From assembly GCA_965228165.1 (NCBI GenBank), contig CBDDHB010000003.1, positions 1,364,001 through 1,428,000 on the forward strand: 64,000 nucleotides of DNA, in the 5' to 3' direction. The translations under genes were made by a program, and so were the position numbers. Below, one piece after another: positions 45,384-57,361 of the stretch. The DNA comes from Oleispirillum sp965228165. GTDB lineage: Bacteria > Pseudomonadota > Alphaproteobacteria > Rhodospirillales > Rhodospirillaceae. The notes beneath the pieces were generated by a model. That model searched no databases, was not told the origin of the DNA, and was given only the letters and a program-made list of their open reading frames with translations. Position 1 is the stretch's first letter. The number at the start of each line of letters is the position of its first letter.

Positions 45384-46523
45384 ATGATCGATCCGCTGGA
45401 CCTTGCCCGCGCCTTGATCCGTTGCCCCTCGGTGACGCCCGAGGACGCGGGGGTCTTCGATGCCCTGACCGAGGCGTTGGTTCCGGCGGGATTTTCCTGC
45501 CGCCGCCTGCGGTTTTCCGAGGCGGGAACGCCGGACGTCGAGAACATGGTGGCGGTCGCCGGGTCCGGCGGGCGGCACTTCGCCTTCGCCGGGCACCTGG
45601 ACGTGGTGCCCCCCGGCGAGGGCTGGAGCCTGCCTCCCTTCGCCGCCGAAGTGCGGGAGGATCGGCTCTACGGGCGCGGCGCGGCGGACATGAAGACGGC
45701 GGTGGCCGCCTTCTCCGCCGCCTCGGCGGACTTTCTGGCGGCGCGCGGGAAGGACTTCGCCGGACGTATCACCCTGATCCTCACCGGCGACGAGGAAGGC
45801 CCGGCGATCAACGGCACGGTCAAGATCCTGCGGGTCCTGGAGGCCGAAGGGGCCCTGCCCGAGGCCTGCCTGCTCGGCGAACCGACCTGCCCGGAACGCT
45901 TCGGCGAGGCGATCAAGGTCGGGCGGCGCGGCAGCATCACCGCCTTCATCGCGGTGCGCGGGGTACAGGGGCACGTCGCCTATCCGGAACGCGCCGACAA
46001 TCCGGTGCATCGCCTGATCCGGATTCTCGACGAACTCACCGCGAAGAAGCTGGACGCGGGCGACCGGCACTTCCCGCCCTCCAGCCTGGCGGTGACCACG
46101 GTGGACGTCGGCAATCCGGCGACCAACGTCATCCCGGCGGAAGCGCGCGCCGCCGTCAACATCCGCTTCGGCGTGGCGCAGAACGGCGATGCCCTGGCCC
46201 GCTGGATCGAAGGCGTGGTCGCCCGCCACGCGGACAGGGCGGAGGTGCGCTTCGAACGCGGCGCCGAACCTTTCCTCACCCCGCCCGGAGACTTCGTCGA
46301 TCTGGTCGCCGCCGCGGTGGCCGACGTCACCGGCGAGATTCCCGACCGCAACACCCTGGGCGGCACCTCGGACGCGCGTTTCATCCGGGCGTACTGCCCG
46401 GTGGTCGAATTCGGCCTAGTCGGCAAAACCATGCACGCCGTGGACGAATCCGTCGCGGTGGGCGACATCCACAAACTGGCTGCGGTGTATCGCCGCGTCC
46501 TCGAACGGTTTTTCGCGTCATGA
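45384..46523 (+). CDS. dapE: DapE, succinyl-diaminopimelate desuccinylase
   Basis: The 379-residue M20 metallopeptidase-fold enzyme has the metal-binding GHLDVVPPG and GRGAADMK. The catalytic TGDEEGPAINGT and CLLGEPTCPE and the late GGTSDARF are also present. It removes succinate from N-succinyl-LL-diaminopimelate. It is coupled to dapD (2-bp gap) and to the next membrane-protein gene (4-bp overlap). Confidence 0.95.
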   Translation: MIDPLDLARALIRCPSVTPEDAGVFDALTEALVPAGFSCRRLRFSEAGTPDVENMVAVAGSGGRHFAFAGHLDVVPPGEGWSLPPFAAEVREDRLYGRGAADMKTAVAAFSAASADFLAARGKDFAGRITLILTGDEEGPAINGTVKILRVLEAEGALPEACLLGEPTCPERFGEAIKVGRRGSITAFIAVRGVQGHVAYPERADNPVHRLIRILDELTAKKLDAGDRHFPPSSLAVTTVDVGNPATNVIPAEARAAVNIRFGVAQNGDALARWIEGVVARHADRAEVRFERGAEPFLTPPGDFVDLVAAAVADVTGEIPDRNTLGGTSDARFIRAYCPVVEFGLVGKTMHAVDESVAVGDIHKLAAVYRRVLERFFAS

Positions 46524-47095
46524 ACTGGATCGGAGAGATCATCGGCGGCCTGCGCGGCATCGTCGCCGTCCTGCGTTTCGACGCCGAAGCGCCGAAGCGC
46601 TTCGCCAACACCCCCGACGGGGTGCGGCGATCGTTCGTGGCGGCGGCGGCGGGATTGCCGATCTACCTGATGGTGCTTCAGGCCAGTCTGGCGGCGATGA
46701 CGCCGCGGCCGGGGTTGATGCGCTATCTGCCGATGATGCTGCTGTTCTATGCCATCGAATGGCTGATCTGGCCGAACCTGATGGTCGGCATCGCCCGTTG
46801 GTTGGGGCGGGATCGCTTCTATTGCCGCTATGTCGTCGCCTACAACTGGTTCGCCCTGGCGCAGATGATTCTGATGCTGCCCTATCAGACGGCGGTGCTG
46901 TCCTCTCCCGACGCGTCCTTGTCCGGCATCGCCTTGGTCGGCCTGGTGGTTACCCTGGTGTTTTCCGTCTACGAGTGGTTCATCGCCCGCCACGCCCTGG
47001 AAATCGCCCCCCGCGCCGCATTCGCCGTGGTGTTGTTGAACCTTCTCGCCGGGCTGGTGATGATGCAGGTGAAGTCGTTCCACATGGGGATGTGA
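46520..47095 (+). CDS. Inner-membrane protein of unknown function
   Basis: The 191-residue protein has about five hydrophobic segments (roughly residues 41-60, 70-85, 108-125, 137-155 and 168-186). It has no recognised catalytic motif. It is translationally coupled to dapE by an ATGA overlap and ends just before a strong terminator, so it is the last gene of the dapDE transcript. It may be a Yip1-like membrane protein; this is only an impression. Confidence 0.75.
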   Translation: MNWIGEIIGGLRGIVAVLRFDAEAPKRFANTPDGVRRSFVAAAAGLPIYLMVLQASLAAMTPRPGLMRYLPMMLLFYAIEWLIWPNLMVGIARWLGRDRFYCRYVVAYNWFALAQMILMLPYQTAVLSSPDASLSGIALVGLVVTLVFSVYEWFIARHALEIAPRAAFAVVLLNLLAGLVMMQVKSFHMGM

Positions 47096-47114
47096 TCGCC
47101 TCCGCATAAACGCG

Positions 47115-47147
47115 AACGGGCGACGCCTCGCGGCGCCGCCCGTTTTT
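47115..47147 (+). terminator. Intrinsic terminator of the dap operon
   Basis: ACGGGCGACGCC and GGCGCCGCCCGT form a GC-rich stem around TCGC, followed by TTTTT. It serves the plus-strand dapDE unit. Confidence 0.85.
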
Positions 47148-47166
47148 CATTGGATCGCGCCCGTCC

Positions 47167-47991
47167 TTACTTGACGATGCGGATGACGACGCGCCGGTTG
47201 CGCGGCTCCACCTTGCCGTCGGCGGTCTTTACCGCCAGATCGGATTCGCCGAAGGCGGAAATCGTGATCGCGGATTCCGGAACCCCCTGCTTGATCAGGG
47301 CGTCGCCCACCGCCTCGGCGCGCAGCGACGACAGCCGATCGTTGAGGCTCGCCTTGCCCGAGGTGTCGGCGTGGCCCGCGATGTCGGCGCGGGCGGCCTT
47401 GGCCGCCTTGAAGGCGGCGGCGGCTTCCTTGATCACCGCCAGGGCGTCGCCCTGCAATTTGGCGGAATTGAGCGTGAAGTAGACGACATAGGGCTGCGCC
47501 TTCAGGCGCTCGACGTCCTTCAGCGCCTTGATCGCGTCGTCGTACTTCTTGCGGCAGGCGGCGATGTCGTCCAACTGCCAGTTCTCTTCCTGCTCCTGCA
47601 TCCAGCACTCGTAGCCGGCCTGCGCGGCGGCAAGCTGCTTCGGCGCGGCGGCCTTGTATTCGGCGGTCAGGAAGGGCATCAGCTGGGCGCGCGCGGCGGT
47701 CAGCTCGGCGACCTTGCCTTCGGGCAGGTCGCGGGCGGAAATCGCCTCCGGAGCGGGCGACGCGCCGGCGGCGGCGAGCTTGCCGCGTTCGACGAAGGTG
47801 GCGGTGTCGCGCCAGTCGTATTCGGCGCGCTCCGCGGCGGCAAGGGCGACGTACTCGTCGCGCAACGCCTGGTCGAAAGCGCTGCCGGAAGTCTTCGAGG
47901 CCTTGAGGCCCTCGACATCCCAGGCGCCGCTACACGCGGAGAGAACCCCCGCCATTCCCGCACAAGACAAGACGGTCAATGATTTGCGCAT
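47167..47991 (-). CDS. OmpA-family lipoprotein
   Basis: The 274-residue protein has a lipoprotein signal (MAGVLSAC) and a helical N-terminal region. A C-terminal OmpA domain follows (from about residue 165: PYVVYFTLNSAKL, then GHADTSGKASLNDRLSSLRAEAV and RNRRVVIRIVK). Such proteins anchor the outer membrane to peptidoglycan. It differs from classical Pal in the long N-terminal part with two cysteines (CWMQ and AACRKK). Confidence 0.85.
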   Translation of the reverse strand: MRKSLTVLSCAGMAGVLSACSGAWDVEGLKASKTSGSAFDQALRDEYVALAAAERAEYDWRDTATFVERGKLAAAGASPAPEAISARDLPEGKVAELTAARAQLMPFLTAEYKAAAPKQLAAAQAGYECWMQEQEENWQLDDIAACRKKYDDAIKALKDVERLKAQPYVVYFTLNSAKLQGDALAVIKEAAAAFKAAKAARADIAGHADTSGKASLNDRLSSLRAEAVGDALIKQGVPESAITISAFGESDLAVKTADGKVEPRNRRVVIRIVK

Positions 47992-48179
47992 GACGAATTC
48001 CTTCTGTTTTCTTTGTCTTTGGGGCGACAGTCGCGAAAAGGACCGGAACGACCCCGCCGCCCTTGCGGCAGACCCGAGAACGCACAGATCGAAAACCTAG
48101 CGCGACTTCGCGACAAAATAAATTACCGTTTGCAAAAAATGCGGTTTTTTCGCGCTTTCGGACCGGTTATGAGAGTGCC

Positions 48180-49364
<1,185 letters not shown>

Positions 49365-49384
49365 AGGCCGGGTGCGCTTTCGGC

Positions 49385-49412
49385 TTGTCGCATCGCGTCG
49401 TCATCCTATACT
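49385..49412 (+). promoter_or_regulatory. argG promoter
   Basis: TTGTCG and TATACT with a 16-bp spacer, about 98 bp before the argG start. Confidence 0.55.
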
Positions 49413-49509
49413 GCCGGTCTTTTCGGTTCGTCCGCGCGCTCCGGGGTCCAAGGCTTCGGGGCGGCGGTGGTTTCTTGTTCGGCGCGTCGCGCAAAGGAAA
49501 GGCAGACAG

Positions 49510-50724
<1,215 letters not shown>

Positions 50725-50875
50725 GAGGAAACGCGCCGGGGAACGCGTGCGAACGCTCCCGGCGCGATTCCCTGTTTTCCCGGCGAAACGTCCATTGCGT
50801 GGCCGCTCCGGCTGCGTTACATATCGCCGGTTAGGTGCGCGATTGCAGCGCGTTGCGCGTGGGTGGAGGGACCTG

Positions 50876-51412
50876 ATGAGCGTGCGGTGGGTTTCGGGGA
50901 TTCTGGCGGGCGCGGTCATCGCCCTGTTCGGCATCGGCGCGGATGCCGCCGAAGCGCAAAAGCCCAAGCCGAAACCGGTCAAGAGCGCGCCCCAGGCCGC
51001 CCCGGAATGCGGCTGGATCGGCAAGCGCATCATCCAGTTGCTGTCCCGCGACGACGTGGTGGCGGCGGGCGAGTTCCGCCAGTTCTACGTTTCCTTCGGC
51101 TGTTCCGAGGCGCACCTGGGCGCCGCCTTCGGCTGCGCGGTGGAAGGCGCCACCGGCGCCGATTCCTGCGCCGCCCGTCCCGACTGCGTCGATTTGTGCT
51201 GGCTCACCCCGTCCGCCTCGACCCTGGACAAGGCGCCGCCGCCGCCCGCGCCCGCGCCGACGGACAAGTCCGGCAATCCGGCTTCCGGCAAGGCCAAGGC
51301 GGCGCAGCCCGCCGCCGCGCAGGCTCCGGCCGCCGCGCCGCAGGGCGCGAAAAAACCGGCCGAGGCGAAGCCCTCGGTTCTACCCTCCGGTCCCTACGAC
51401 AAGAAGCAGTGA
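50876..51412 (+). CDS. Secreted hypothetical protein with Pro/Ala-rich tail
   Basis: The 178-residue protein starts at 50876 after GGAGGG. It has a signal peptide (to about residue 27, ADAAEAQ), a small central domain with six cysteines (CGW, FGCSEAHLGAAFGC, CAARPDCVDLCW) and a low-complexity Pro/Ala/Lys tail. It is not recognised. The even number of cysteines suggests disulfide bonds in the periplasm. It stands 72 bp before the glucan synthase-like gene on the same strand. Confidence 0.7.
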   Translation: MSVRWVSGILAGAVIALFGIGADAAEAQKPKPKPVKSAPQAAPECGWIGKRIIQLLSRDDVVAAGEFRQFYVSFGCSEAHLGAAFGCAVEGATGADSCAARPDCVDLCWLTPSASTLDKAPPPPAPAPTDKSGNPASGKAKAAQPAAAQAPAAAPQGAKKPAEAKPSVLPSGPYDKKQ

Positions 51413-51484
51413 CGCGCGGGGGGGCGCTTTCCCCCTTTTCGGTCGCGGCGGGCGATCCCCGCCCCGGGGTGACGTGCGGACAAG

Positions 51485-54070
51485 ATGAAACGCGTTGTGC
51501 TTGCGGCTCTGGCAGCCGCTTTTTTGCATGGTCTGATCTGGCTCGCGATGCACGAAAGCATCGCGCCGCCGGACCTTGAAGGCAGCATCGACTCGCTCTC
51601 CTTCAACAACGCGACGCCGGAGGAACGCTCCAAGCCCTTCACCGACGAGCAGCGGGCCGCCACCGATTACGATCTTTCGGTGGTCGCCAAGGTGTCGCGC
51701 GGCATCCGCCTGTATGCCGCGACCAACCGTTTTTCCGAGATTCCGCAGCTTGCCCGCAAGCGCGGGCTCAAGGTCACCGTCGGCGCCTGGCTGGACAAGG
51801 ACCTGGACTACAACGCCAAGGAAATCGAGGCGGCGATCGCGGCGACCAACCGCAATCCCAACGTCCGCGCCGTGGTGGTCGGCAACGAAACCCTGTTGCG
51901 CGCCGATCTGACCTACGACCAGTTGGTGAACTATCTGCGCCAGGTGCGGAAGCGGGTCGGGGTGCCGGTCTCCACCGGGGAAATCTGGTACTCCTGGATC
52001 GAGCATCCGAAGCTCGCCAACGAGGTCGATTTCATCGCCGCCCACGTCCTGCCCTATTGGGAGGCGGTGCCGCCGAAGGACGCGGTGAAGTTCGCGGTGG
52101 AGCGCTATCAGGACCTGAAGAACGCCTTTCCCGGCAAGCGTATCGTCATCGCCGAATTCGGCTGGCCGTCGCGCGGCTACAACCGCCACTCGGCGGAGCC
52201 CGATCCGGTCGGTCAGGCGCGAATCCTGCGCGAGTTCCTCGACGAGGCGAAAAAGCGCGGCATGGAATACAACGTCGTCGAGGCCTTCGACCAGCCGTGG
52301 AAAGTCAACGAAGGCAGCGTCGGCCCCTATTGGGGGATCATCGACGCCGACCGCAATTTCAAGTTCTCCCTCTCCGGCACCGTGGAACGCACCAACCTGC
52401 CGCGTCTGGCGGCGATCGCGGTGGTTCTGGGGGGGCTGGTCACGGTGTTCGGCCTGAAGCGCCGCAACCCCACCTTCGCCCACGCCTTCGCCTTTTCCGT
52501 CGTCGCCAACGCCCTGGCTGCGGCGATGGCGCTGGCGGCGATGTACCCGGTCGAAAACTACCTCAACTTCGGTTCGGCGCTCGCCTGGGTAATCGGCTTC
52601 ATCCTGATGATCCCGCTGTCGGTGATGACCCTGGTCAAGGTGCACGAGGTGGCGGAAATCACCCTGGGCCGCCGCCCGCAGCGCCTGTGGCGTCCGCAGC
52701 CCGACGCGCCGGAACCGGCGCGCTGGCCGATGGTCTCGATCCACATTCCGGCCTACCGCGAACCGCCGGAGATGCTGAAGCAGACGCTGAACAGCGTCGC
52801 CGCCCTGGATTACCCGAACTTCGAGGTTCTGGTGATCGTCAACAACACCCCCGAGGAACACCTGTGGAAGCCAATCGAGGCGCATTGCGCCGCGCTCGGG
52901 CCCCGCTTCAAGTTCGTCAACCTGCCCAAGGTGTCGGGGTTCAAGGCGGGGGCGCTCAACATGGCGATGCCCCGGGTGGCGCCCGAGGCGGATATCCTGG
53001 CGCTGCTCGACGCCGACTACGTGGTGCATCCGCGCTGGCTGAAGGATCTGGTGCCCGCCTTCGCCGACCCCAAGGTGGCGCTGGTGCAGGCGCCGCAGGA
53101 CCACCGCGACGGCCACGAATCCCTGTTCAAGGAAGTGATGAACAGCGAGTACGCGGGCTTTTTCGATATCGGCATGGTGCAGCGGAACGAAGACGACGCG
53201 ATCATCACCCACGGCACCATGCTGATGATCCGCCGCAAGACCTTCGACGAGGAAGGCGGCTGGGCCACCGACACCATCACCGAGGACACCGAGCTTGGCC
53301 TGCGCCTGCTCGCCAAGGGGTATCACGCCCACTACACCAACCGCCGCTACGGCTGGGGGATGCTGCCCGACACCTACAAGGCGTTCAAGACGCAGCGCCA
53401 CCGCTGGGCCTATGGCGCGGTGCAGATCATCCGCAAGCACTGGCGGCTGATGCTGCCCGGTCGCTCGCAACTGACCGGGGCGCAGCGCTTCCAGTTCGTC
53501 ACCGGCTGGGCCTATTGGCTGTCGGATGCCTTCGGCGTCGCCGCGGCGATCCTCAATCTGGTCTGGGTGCCGGTGATCCTGTTCGTCGGCGTGCTGATCC
53601 CGATGTTGCCGTTCACCGTGCCGATTCTCGCCGCGTTCTTCGCCAACCTTTTGCACTGCGTGGTGCTGTACGGCACCCGGGTGAAGGTGCCGCTGCCGCA
53701 GATCGTCGGCGCGGCGGTGGCGGCGATGAGCCTGCAACTGACCGTGGCGAGCGCCATGGCGGCGGGTTTCCTGACCGACAACCTGCCCTTCCTGCGCACC
53801 GACAAGGGCGGCGCGGCGAAGCGCAAGGCCGAGGAGAACCCGGCGAAGCGGGAAACCATCCTGGGGGCGCTGCTGCTGTTCGGTTCGGTGGTCCTGGTGG
53901 CGACCAACTTCACCGGCGTCACCGAACTCAACGTCTTCGCCGCGACCCTGGCGATCCAGGCGCTGCCCTTCCTGTCCGCCGCGCTGCTGGCGGCGCTGGA
54001 ACGGCGCGCCAGCCGCCGCGCCCAGGCCGCCGTCCGGCCCGATCCGGGCATGCCGACGGCGGCGGAATGA
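51485..54070 (+). CDS. GH17-GT2 fusion, beta-glucan synthase-like membrane protein
   Basis: The 861-residue protein begins with a membrane anchor (residues 3-22). A glycoside hydrolase 17-like domain follows (about 60-320), with VVVGNE (Glu135 as acid/base) and IAEFGWPSRG (Glu224 as nucleophile). Two membrane segments come next (near 325-385), then a GT2 glycosyltransferase (about 405-680) with LLDADYVVH, TEDTELG and QRHRW motifs, and several C-terminal helices. It resembles NdvB-type beta-1,3/1,6-glucan synthases of Bradyrhizobium and Azospirillum. Combining synthase and transglucosidase-like domains suggests cyclic or branched glucan formation; the product is inferred. Confidence 0.82.
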   Translation: MKRVVLAALAAAFLHGLIWLAMHESIAPPDLEGSIDSLSFNNATPEERSKPFTDEQRAATDYDLSVVAKVSRGIRLYAATNRFSEIPQLARKRGLKVTVGAWLDKDLDYNAKEIEAAIAATNRNPNVRAVVVGNETLLRADLTYDQLVNYLRQVRKRVGVPVSTGEIWYSWIEHPKLANEVDFIAAHVLPYWEAVPPKDAVKFAVERYQDLKNAFPGKRIVIAEFGWPSRGYNRHSAEPDPVGQARILREFLDEAKKRGMEYNVVEAFDQPWKVNEGSVGPYWGIIDADRNFKFSLSGTVERTNLPRLAAIAVVLGGLVTVFGLKRRNPTFAHAFAFSVVANALAAAMALAAMYPVENYLNFGSALAWVIGFILMIPLSVMTLVKVHEVAEITLGRRPQRLWRPQPDAPEPARWPMVSIHIPAYREPPEMLKQTLNSVAALDYPNFEVLVIVNNTPEEHLWKPIEAHCAALGPRFKFVNLPKVSGFKAGALNMAMPRVAPEADILALLDADYVVHPRWLKDLVPAFADPKVALVQAPQDHRDGHESLFKEVMNSEYAGFFDIGMVQRNEDDAIITHGTMLMIRRKTFDEEGGWATDTITEDTELGLRLLAKGYHAHYTNRRYGWGMLPDTYKAFKTQRHRWAYGAVQIIRKHWRLMLPGRSQLTGAQRFQFVTGWAYWLSDAFGVAAAILNLVWVPVILFVGVLIPMLPFTVPILAAFFANLLHCVVLYGTRVKVPLPQIVGAAVAAMSLQLTVASAMAAGFLTDNLPFLRTDKGGAAKRKAEENPAKRETILGALLLFGSVVLVATNFTGVTELNVFAATLAIQALPFLSAALLAALERRASRRAQAAVRPDPGMPTAAE

Positions 54071-54152
54071 CCGCGCGAACGCCCGTCCCCTGTTCGAAAG
54101 GATGGGCGCCTCTTACATGCAAAAGAACGAACCCGCCCGGAGAGACGACGCG

Positions 54153-55349
54153 ATGACTCTGGCCACCGCCTGGAGCAACGTCCCCGACAGCGCCGCCGCC
54201 TTCGGCGCGGCCTATGGGCGTTTGTGCGAGCGTCTGGCCGCTCCTCCCGATCTTCTGGTTCTGCACTACGGCGAAGGCCACGACCCCGCCGTCCTGTCCG
54301 CCCTGCTGGCCGGATTGCCCGCGTCGGTGCGGCCGATCGGGGGATCGTCCAGCCATGGCGTGATGACCGAGGAAGGGGTGTTTCCGGGGGCGTCGGCGCT
54401 CGGCCTGTTGGGGTTGCGCTCCGCTGGCTCGCGCTTCGGGGTCGGCTTCCGCGACAAGCGGGACGACCCCCGCGCCGCCGCCGCCGATGCGGTTCTGGCC
54501 GCCCTGGACGAGGCCGGGCGCCCCGGCGAGTTGCCCGATCTGGTGATCCTGTCGGTCTCCCCGGGCGGCGAGGAGGAGGCCCTTTCCGGTATCGCCGACA
54601 TTCTGGGCGAAAAGGTGCCGGTGTTCGGCGGCACCGCCGGAGACGACGGCAGCACCGGTCGTTGGAGCGTTCTGTCGCGCCACGGTCACGGCGCGGACTC
54701 CCTGGCGGTGGCGGTGGTGTTCGCCGACTTCCCGATGAGCCGCGCCTTCCAGGGCGGCTGCGTGCCGTCGCGGTTCTCCGGCACGGTGACCGAAACCGAC
54801 GGTCCGCGGGTGATTCGCCGCATCGACGGCCAGCCCGCCGCCGAGGTCTATGCCGCGTGGTAAGAGATGCAGGCGGGGCAAGCGCTGCCGCGCGACGCCG
54901 GGGCGCTTTTGCGGCAGACCGCGCTGATCCCGCTGGGGCGCGAGGTCGGCAACGTCGGCGGCTTCGGCGCCTTTTCCCTGTCCCATATCTGGACGGCGCG
55001 CGCCGACGGCGGCCTGGAGGTGCTGACCGACATCGCGGCGGGGCAGACGGTGCGCCTGATGGTGGGGGAACGGCGCACCCTGGTGGCGCGTCCGGCGCGC
55101 ACCGTGGACTCGGCGATCGCCATGCAGTGCGCCGACGTCTGCACGGTGACCGGCGGCCTGATCGCCTTTTGCGCCGGTCTGGTCCTGACCCTGGGCGACG
55201 ATCTGCGCGAGGTGCAGCAAACCCTGCGCGTCGCGATGCTGGGACGTCCCTTCCTTGCCGCATTCAGCTTCGGCGAACAGGGTTGTTTGCTGGAGGATCG
55301 GGCGATCCACGGCAACCTGATGATCTCCGTCCTAATTCTGGGCAGGTAG
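54153..55349 (+). pseudogene. FIST-domain sensor gene with in-frame TAA
   Basis: From the ATG at 54153 (GGAGAG upstream) 236 codons encode a FIST N domain, ending in TAA at 54861-54863. The same frame then continues without interruption from GAGATG to 55349. That part encodes the FIST C domain (GGFGAFSLSHIWTARAD, FSFGEQGCLL). FIST domains sense small ligands such as amino acids and often signal through cyclic di-GMP enzymes, here the next gene 6 bp downstream. A single base change would restore a 398-residue protein, so this is either a recent nonsense mutation or a sequence error. Confidence 0.82.
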
Positions 55350-55355
55350 GTTGCG

Positions 55356-56897
55356 ATGCCGAAAACCGTCGACTTCGCCGATGTCGAGCTGCTGCGCGAA
55401 AGCCTGATCGACCTGGAACGCGCCCGCCAGCACGAACGCGCCGTCCGCCTGGAGGCGGAAGGGCTGCTCAAGGGCCTGCGCGCGCTGAACGAGGCGCGCG
55501 ACACCCAGGAACTGTTCGACAATCTGGCGGCGGTGCTGCGCGATCTGGTGCCCTTCGAGGACGCCTTTCTGCTGGGTGTCGGCGGGCGCGGCGGCTATCG
55601 CGTGGTGCGGTCCACGGCGCGGCTGTTCCTGGGCCTCAAGTGGTCGCCGCGCGAGGTGCTGAAGCGTGTCCTCGGCGGCGAAACCCTGGCGCTGTTCGAT
55701 ACCCGCCGCGTCGCCGAGTGGACGGACCTTCCGGCCCCGGTTCTGGCGGCGGCGCGATCGGCGGTGATGGTGCCGATCCGCTCCGACTCGATGCGCGCCG
55801 CGATGGTCTTCGTCCATGCCTCCCCGGCGTTCTTCGCCCCGTCGCATCTGCATCTTCTGAAGCGGTTCTCGCCCCTGATCGATCAGGCCCTGGCCAGCAT
55901 CGAGGCGCGCGAACGCATGGAAAAGGACCGCAATCTCGCCACCGCCGCGATCCGCGAAAAGCAGAGGGAAGTCCAGGAACGCCGCAAGGCGGAGGCGGAG
56001 ATCAAACGGGTCCGCGACCTGATGACCAGCGCCATCGGCTTTTCGCCGATCTATCTGTGGGAACTCGACGACCGGAATCGCTACACCTTCGCCGAGGGAA
56101 CCCAGAAGGTCCTGGGCTACGCCCCCGAGGAGATCATCGGCAAGGAGGTCGCGCCCTACTTCGACGACCCCGGCGACCCCAACCGCATCCTCCTGCTCGA
56201 AGTCCTGAGCCGTCAGCGCCCCTTCGAGAACTTGGTGGTGCACCGCCGCCGCAAGAACGGCGGCCGCCTGTGGGTGTCGATCAGCGGCAGCCCGATCACC
56301 GACGACGACGGCCGCTTCGTCGGCTATCGCGGCGCATCGATGGACGTCACCGAGGCGACCGAGGCGAAGATCAAGCTGGAGCAGATGGCGCTGCACGACG
56401 CGTTGACCGGACTGGCCAACCGCCGCAAGTTCCTGGACCACTTCGAATCGGCGCGGGCGCGCCTGGAACGCCACGGACAGCCGGTATCGCTGCTGGCGCT
56501 CGACATCGACCACTTCAAGCGGATCAACGACGAATACGGCCATCCCGCCGGGGACGAGGTCCTGGTGGCGATCGCCCGGGTGCTGGAACGGAACGTCCGC
56601 CGCACCGATCTGGTTGCGCGCTTCGGCGGCGAGGAATTCATGGTGCTGCTGCCGGATTCCTCGATCGCCGGCGCCGCCGAGGCGGCGGAAAAGCTGCGCG
56701 CCGCGCTGGAAGCCGAACCCATCGAGGTGGAGACGGCGGGACGGCGGGAAACCCTGGCGGTGACGATCAGCATCGGAGTCGCCGTCCTGACCCGCGAAAG
56801 CCCGTCGTCCTTCGACGACCTGGTGGGACGCGCCGATCAGGCGCTTTATGCCGCCAAGCTCGCCGGGCGCAACCGCGTCTGCATCGAGGGCGCATAG
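55356..56897 (+). CDS. GAF-PAS-GGDEF diguanylate cyclase
   Basis: The 513-residue protein has a GAF-like domain (about 40-180) and a charged coiled coil (185-225). A PAS domain (225-345) and a GGDEF domain follow from ALHDALTGLANRR (346), with the active GGEEF motif at 424-428. It should make cyclic di-GMP. It lies 6 bp after the FIST gene, so the pair looks like a sensor-effector operon. Short upstream AGG spacing supports the ATG at 55356. Confidence 0.88.
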   Translation: MPKTVDFADVELLRESLIDLERARQHERAVRLEAEGLLKGLRALNEARDTQELFDNLAAVLRDLVPFEDAFLLGVGGRGGYRVVRSTARLFLGLKWSPREVLKRVLGGETLALFDTRRVAEWTDLPAPVLAAARSAVMVPIRSDSMRAAMVFVHASPAFFAPSHLHLLKRFSPLIDQALASIEARERMEKDRNLATAAIREKQREVQERRKAEAEIKRVRDLMTSAIGFSPIYLWELDDRNRYTFAEGTQKVLGYAPEEIIGKEVAPYFDDPGDPNRILLLEVLSRQRPFENLVVHRRRKNGGRLWVSISGSPITDDDGRFVGYRGASMDVTEATEAKIKLEQMALHDALTGLANRRKFLDHFESARARLERHGQPVSLLALDIDHFKRINDEYGHPAGDEVLVAIARVLERNVRRTDLVARFGGEEFMVLLPDSSIAGAAEAAEKLRAALEAEPIEVETAGRRETLAVTISIGVAVLTRESPSSFDDLVGRADQALYAAKLAGRNRVCIEGA

Positions 56898-56933
56898 GCG
56901 AAACCGCGACGGAAGCGGACCTTCGCGGTTTTT

Positions 56934-57308
56934 TTACGCCCCTTCCTCGAACTCCAGCGCCAGACCGTTGATGCAATAGCGCAGGCCGGTGGGCTTGGGA
57001 CCATCGGGAAAGACATGCCCCAGGTGGCCGCCGCAGGCGGCGCAGAGGACCTCGGTGCGGACCATGCCGTGGCTGGCGTCGACGCGGGTGGTCACCGTGC
57101 CCTGGGTCAGCGCGTCGAAAAAGCTGGGCCAGCCGCTGCCGGAGTCGAACTTCGCGTCCGATCCGAACAGCGGCGCGCCGCATCAGGCGCAGACGAACCG
57201 GCCCGGACGGTGCTCGTCGAGCAGCGGGCTGGAAAACGGCGGTTCGGTGCCGCAGTGTTTCAGGATGCGCAGGCGGTCGGGCGGCAGGTCGGTCCGGGTT
57301 CGGCTCAT
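56934..57308 (-). pseudogene. msrB: msrB, methionine-R-sulfoxide reductase, with in-frame TGA
   Basis: The minus strand encodes a 124-codon MsrB, from MSRTRTDLPP at 57308 to EFEEGA and TAA at 56934. Zinc ligands (VCA-stop-CG, CAACGG), KFDSGSGWPSF and the catalytic RYCINGLAL are present. Codon 42 (57185-57183) is TGA where the family has Gly between the two cysteines of the first CxxC. MsrB repairs oxidised methionine. Selenocysteine is unlikely because it would replace the catalytic Cys in RYC. The lesion is probably GGA to TGA. Confidence 0.85.
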
Positions 57309-57361
57309 CGTCGGGTCTCCGATGCGGATGCGTCAGAGTCCCGAGATGGGGATTCCGCGAC

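Noticed and set aside
57183..57185. TGA in msrB as a selenocysteine codon
   Set aside because: Sec in MsrB proteins replaces the catalytic Cys (RYC here, intact). This TGA sits at a structural Gly between zinc cysteines.
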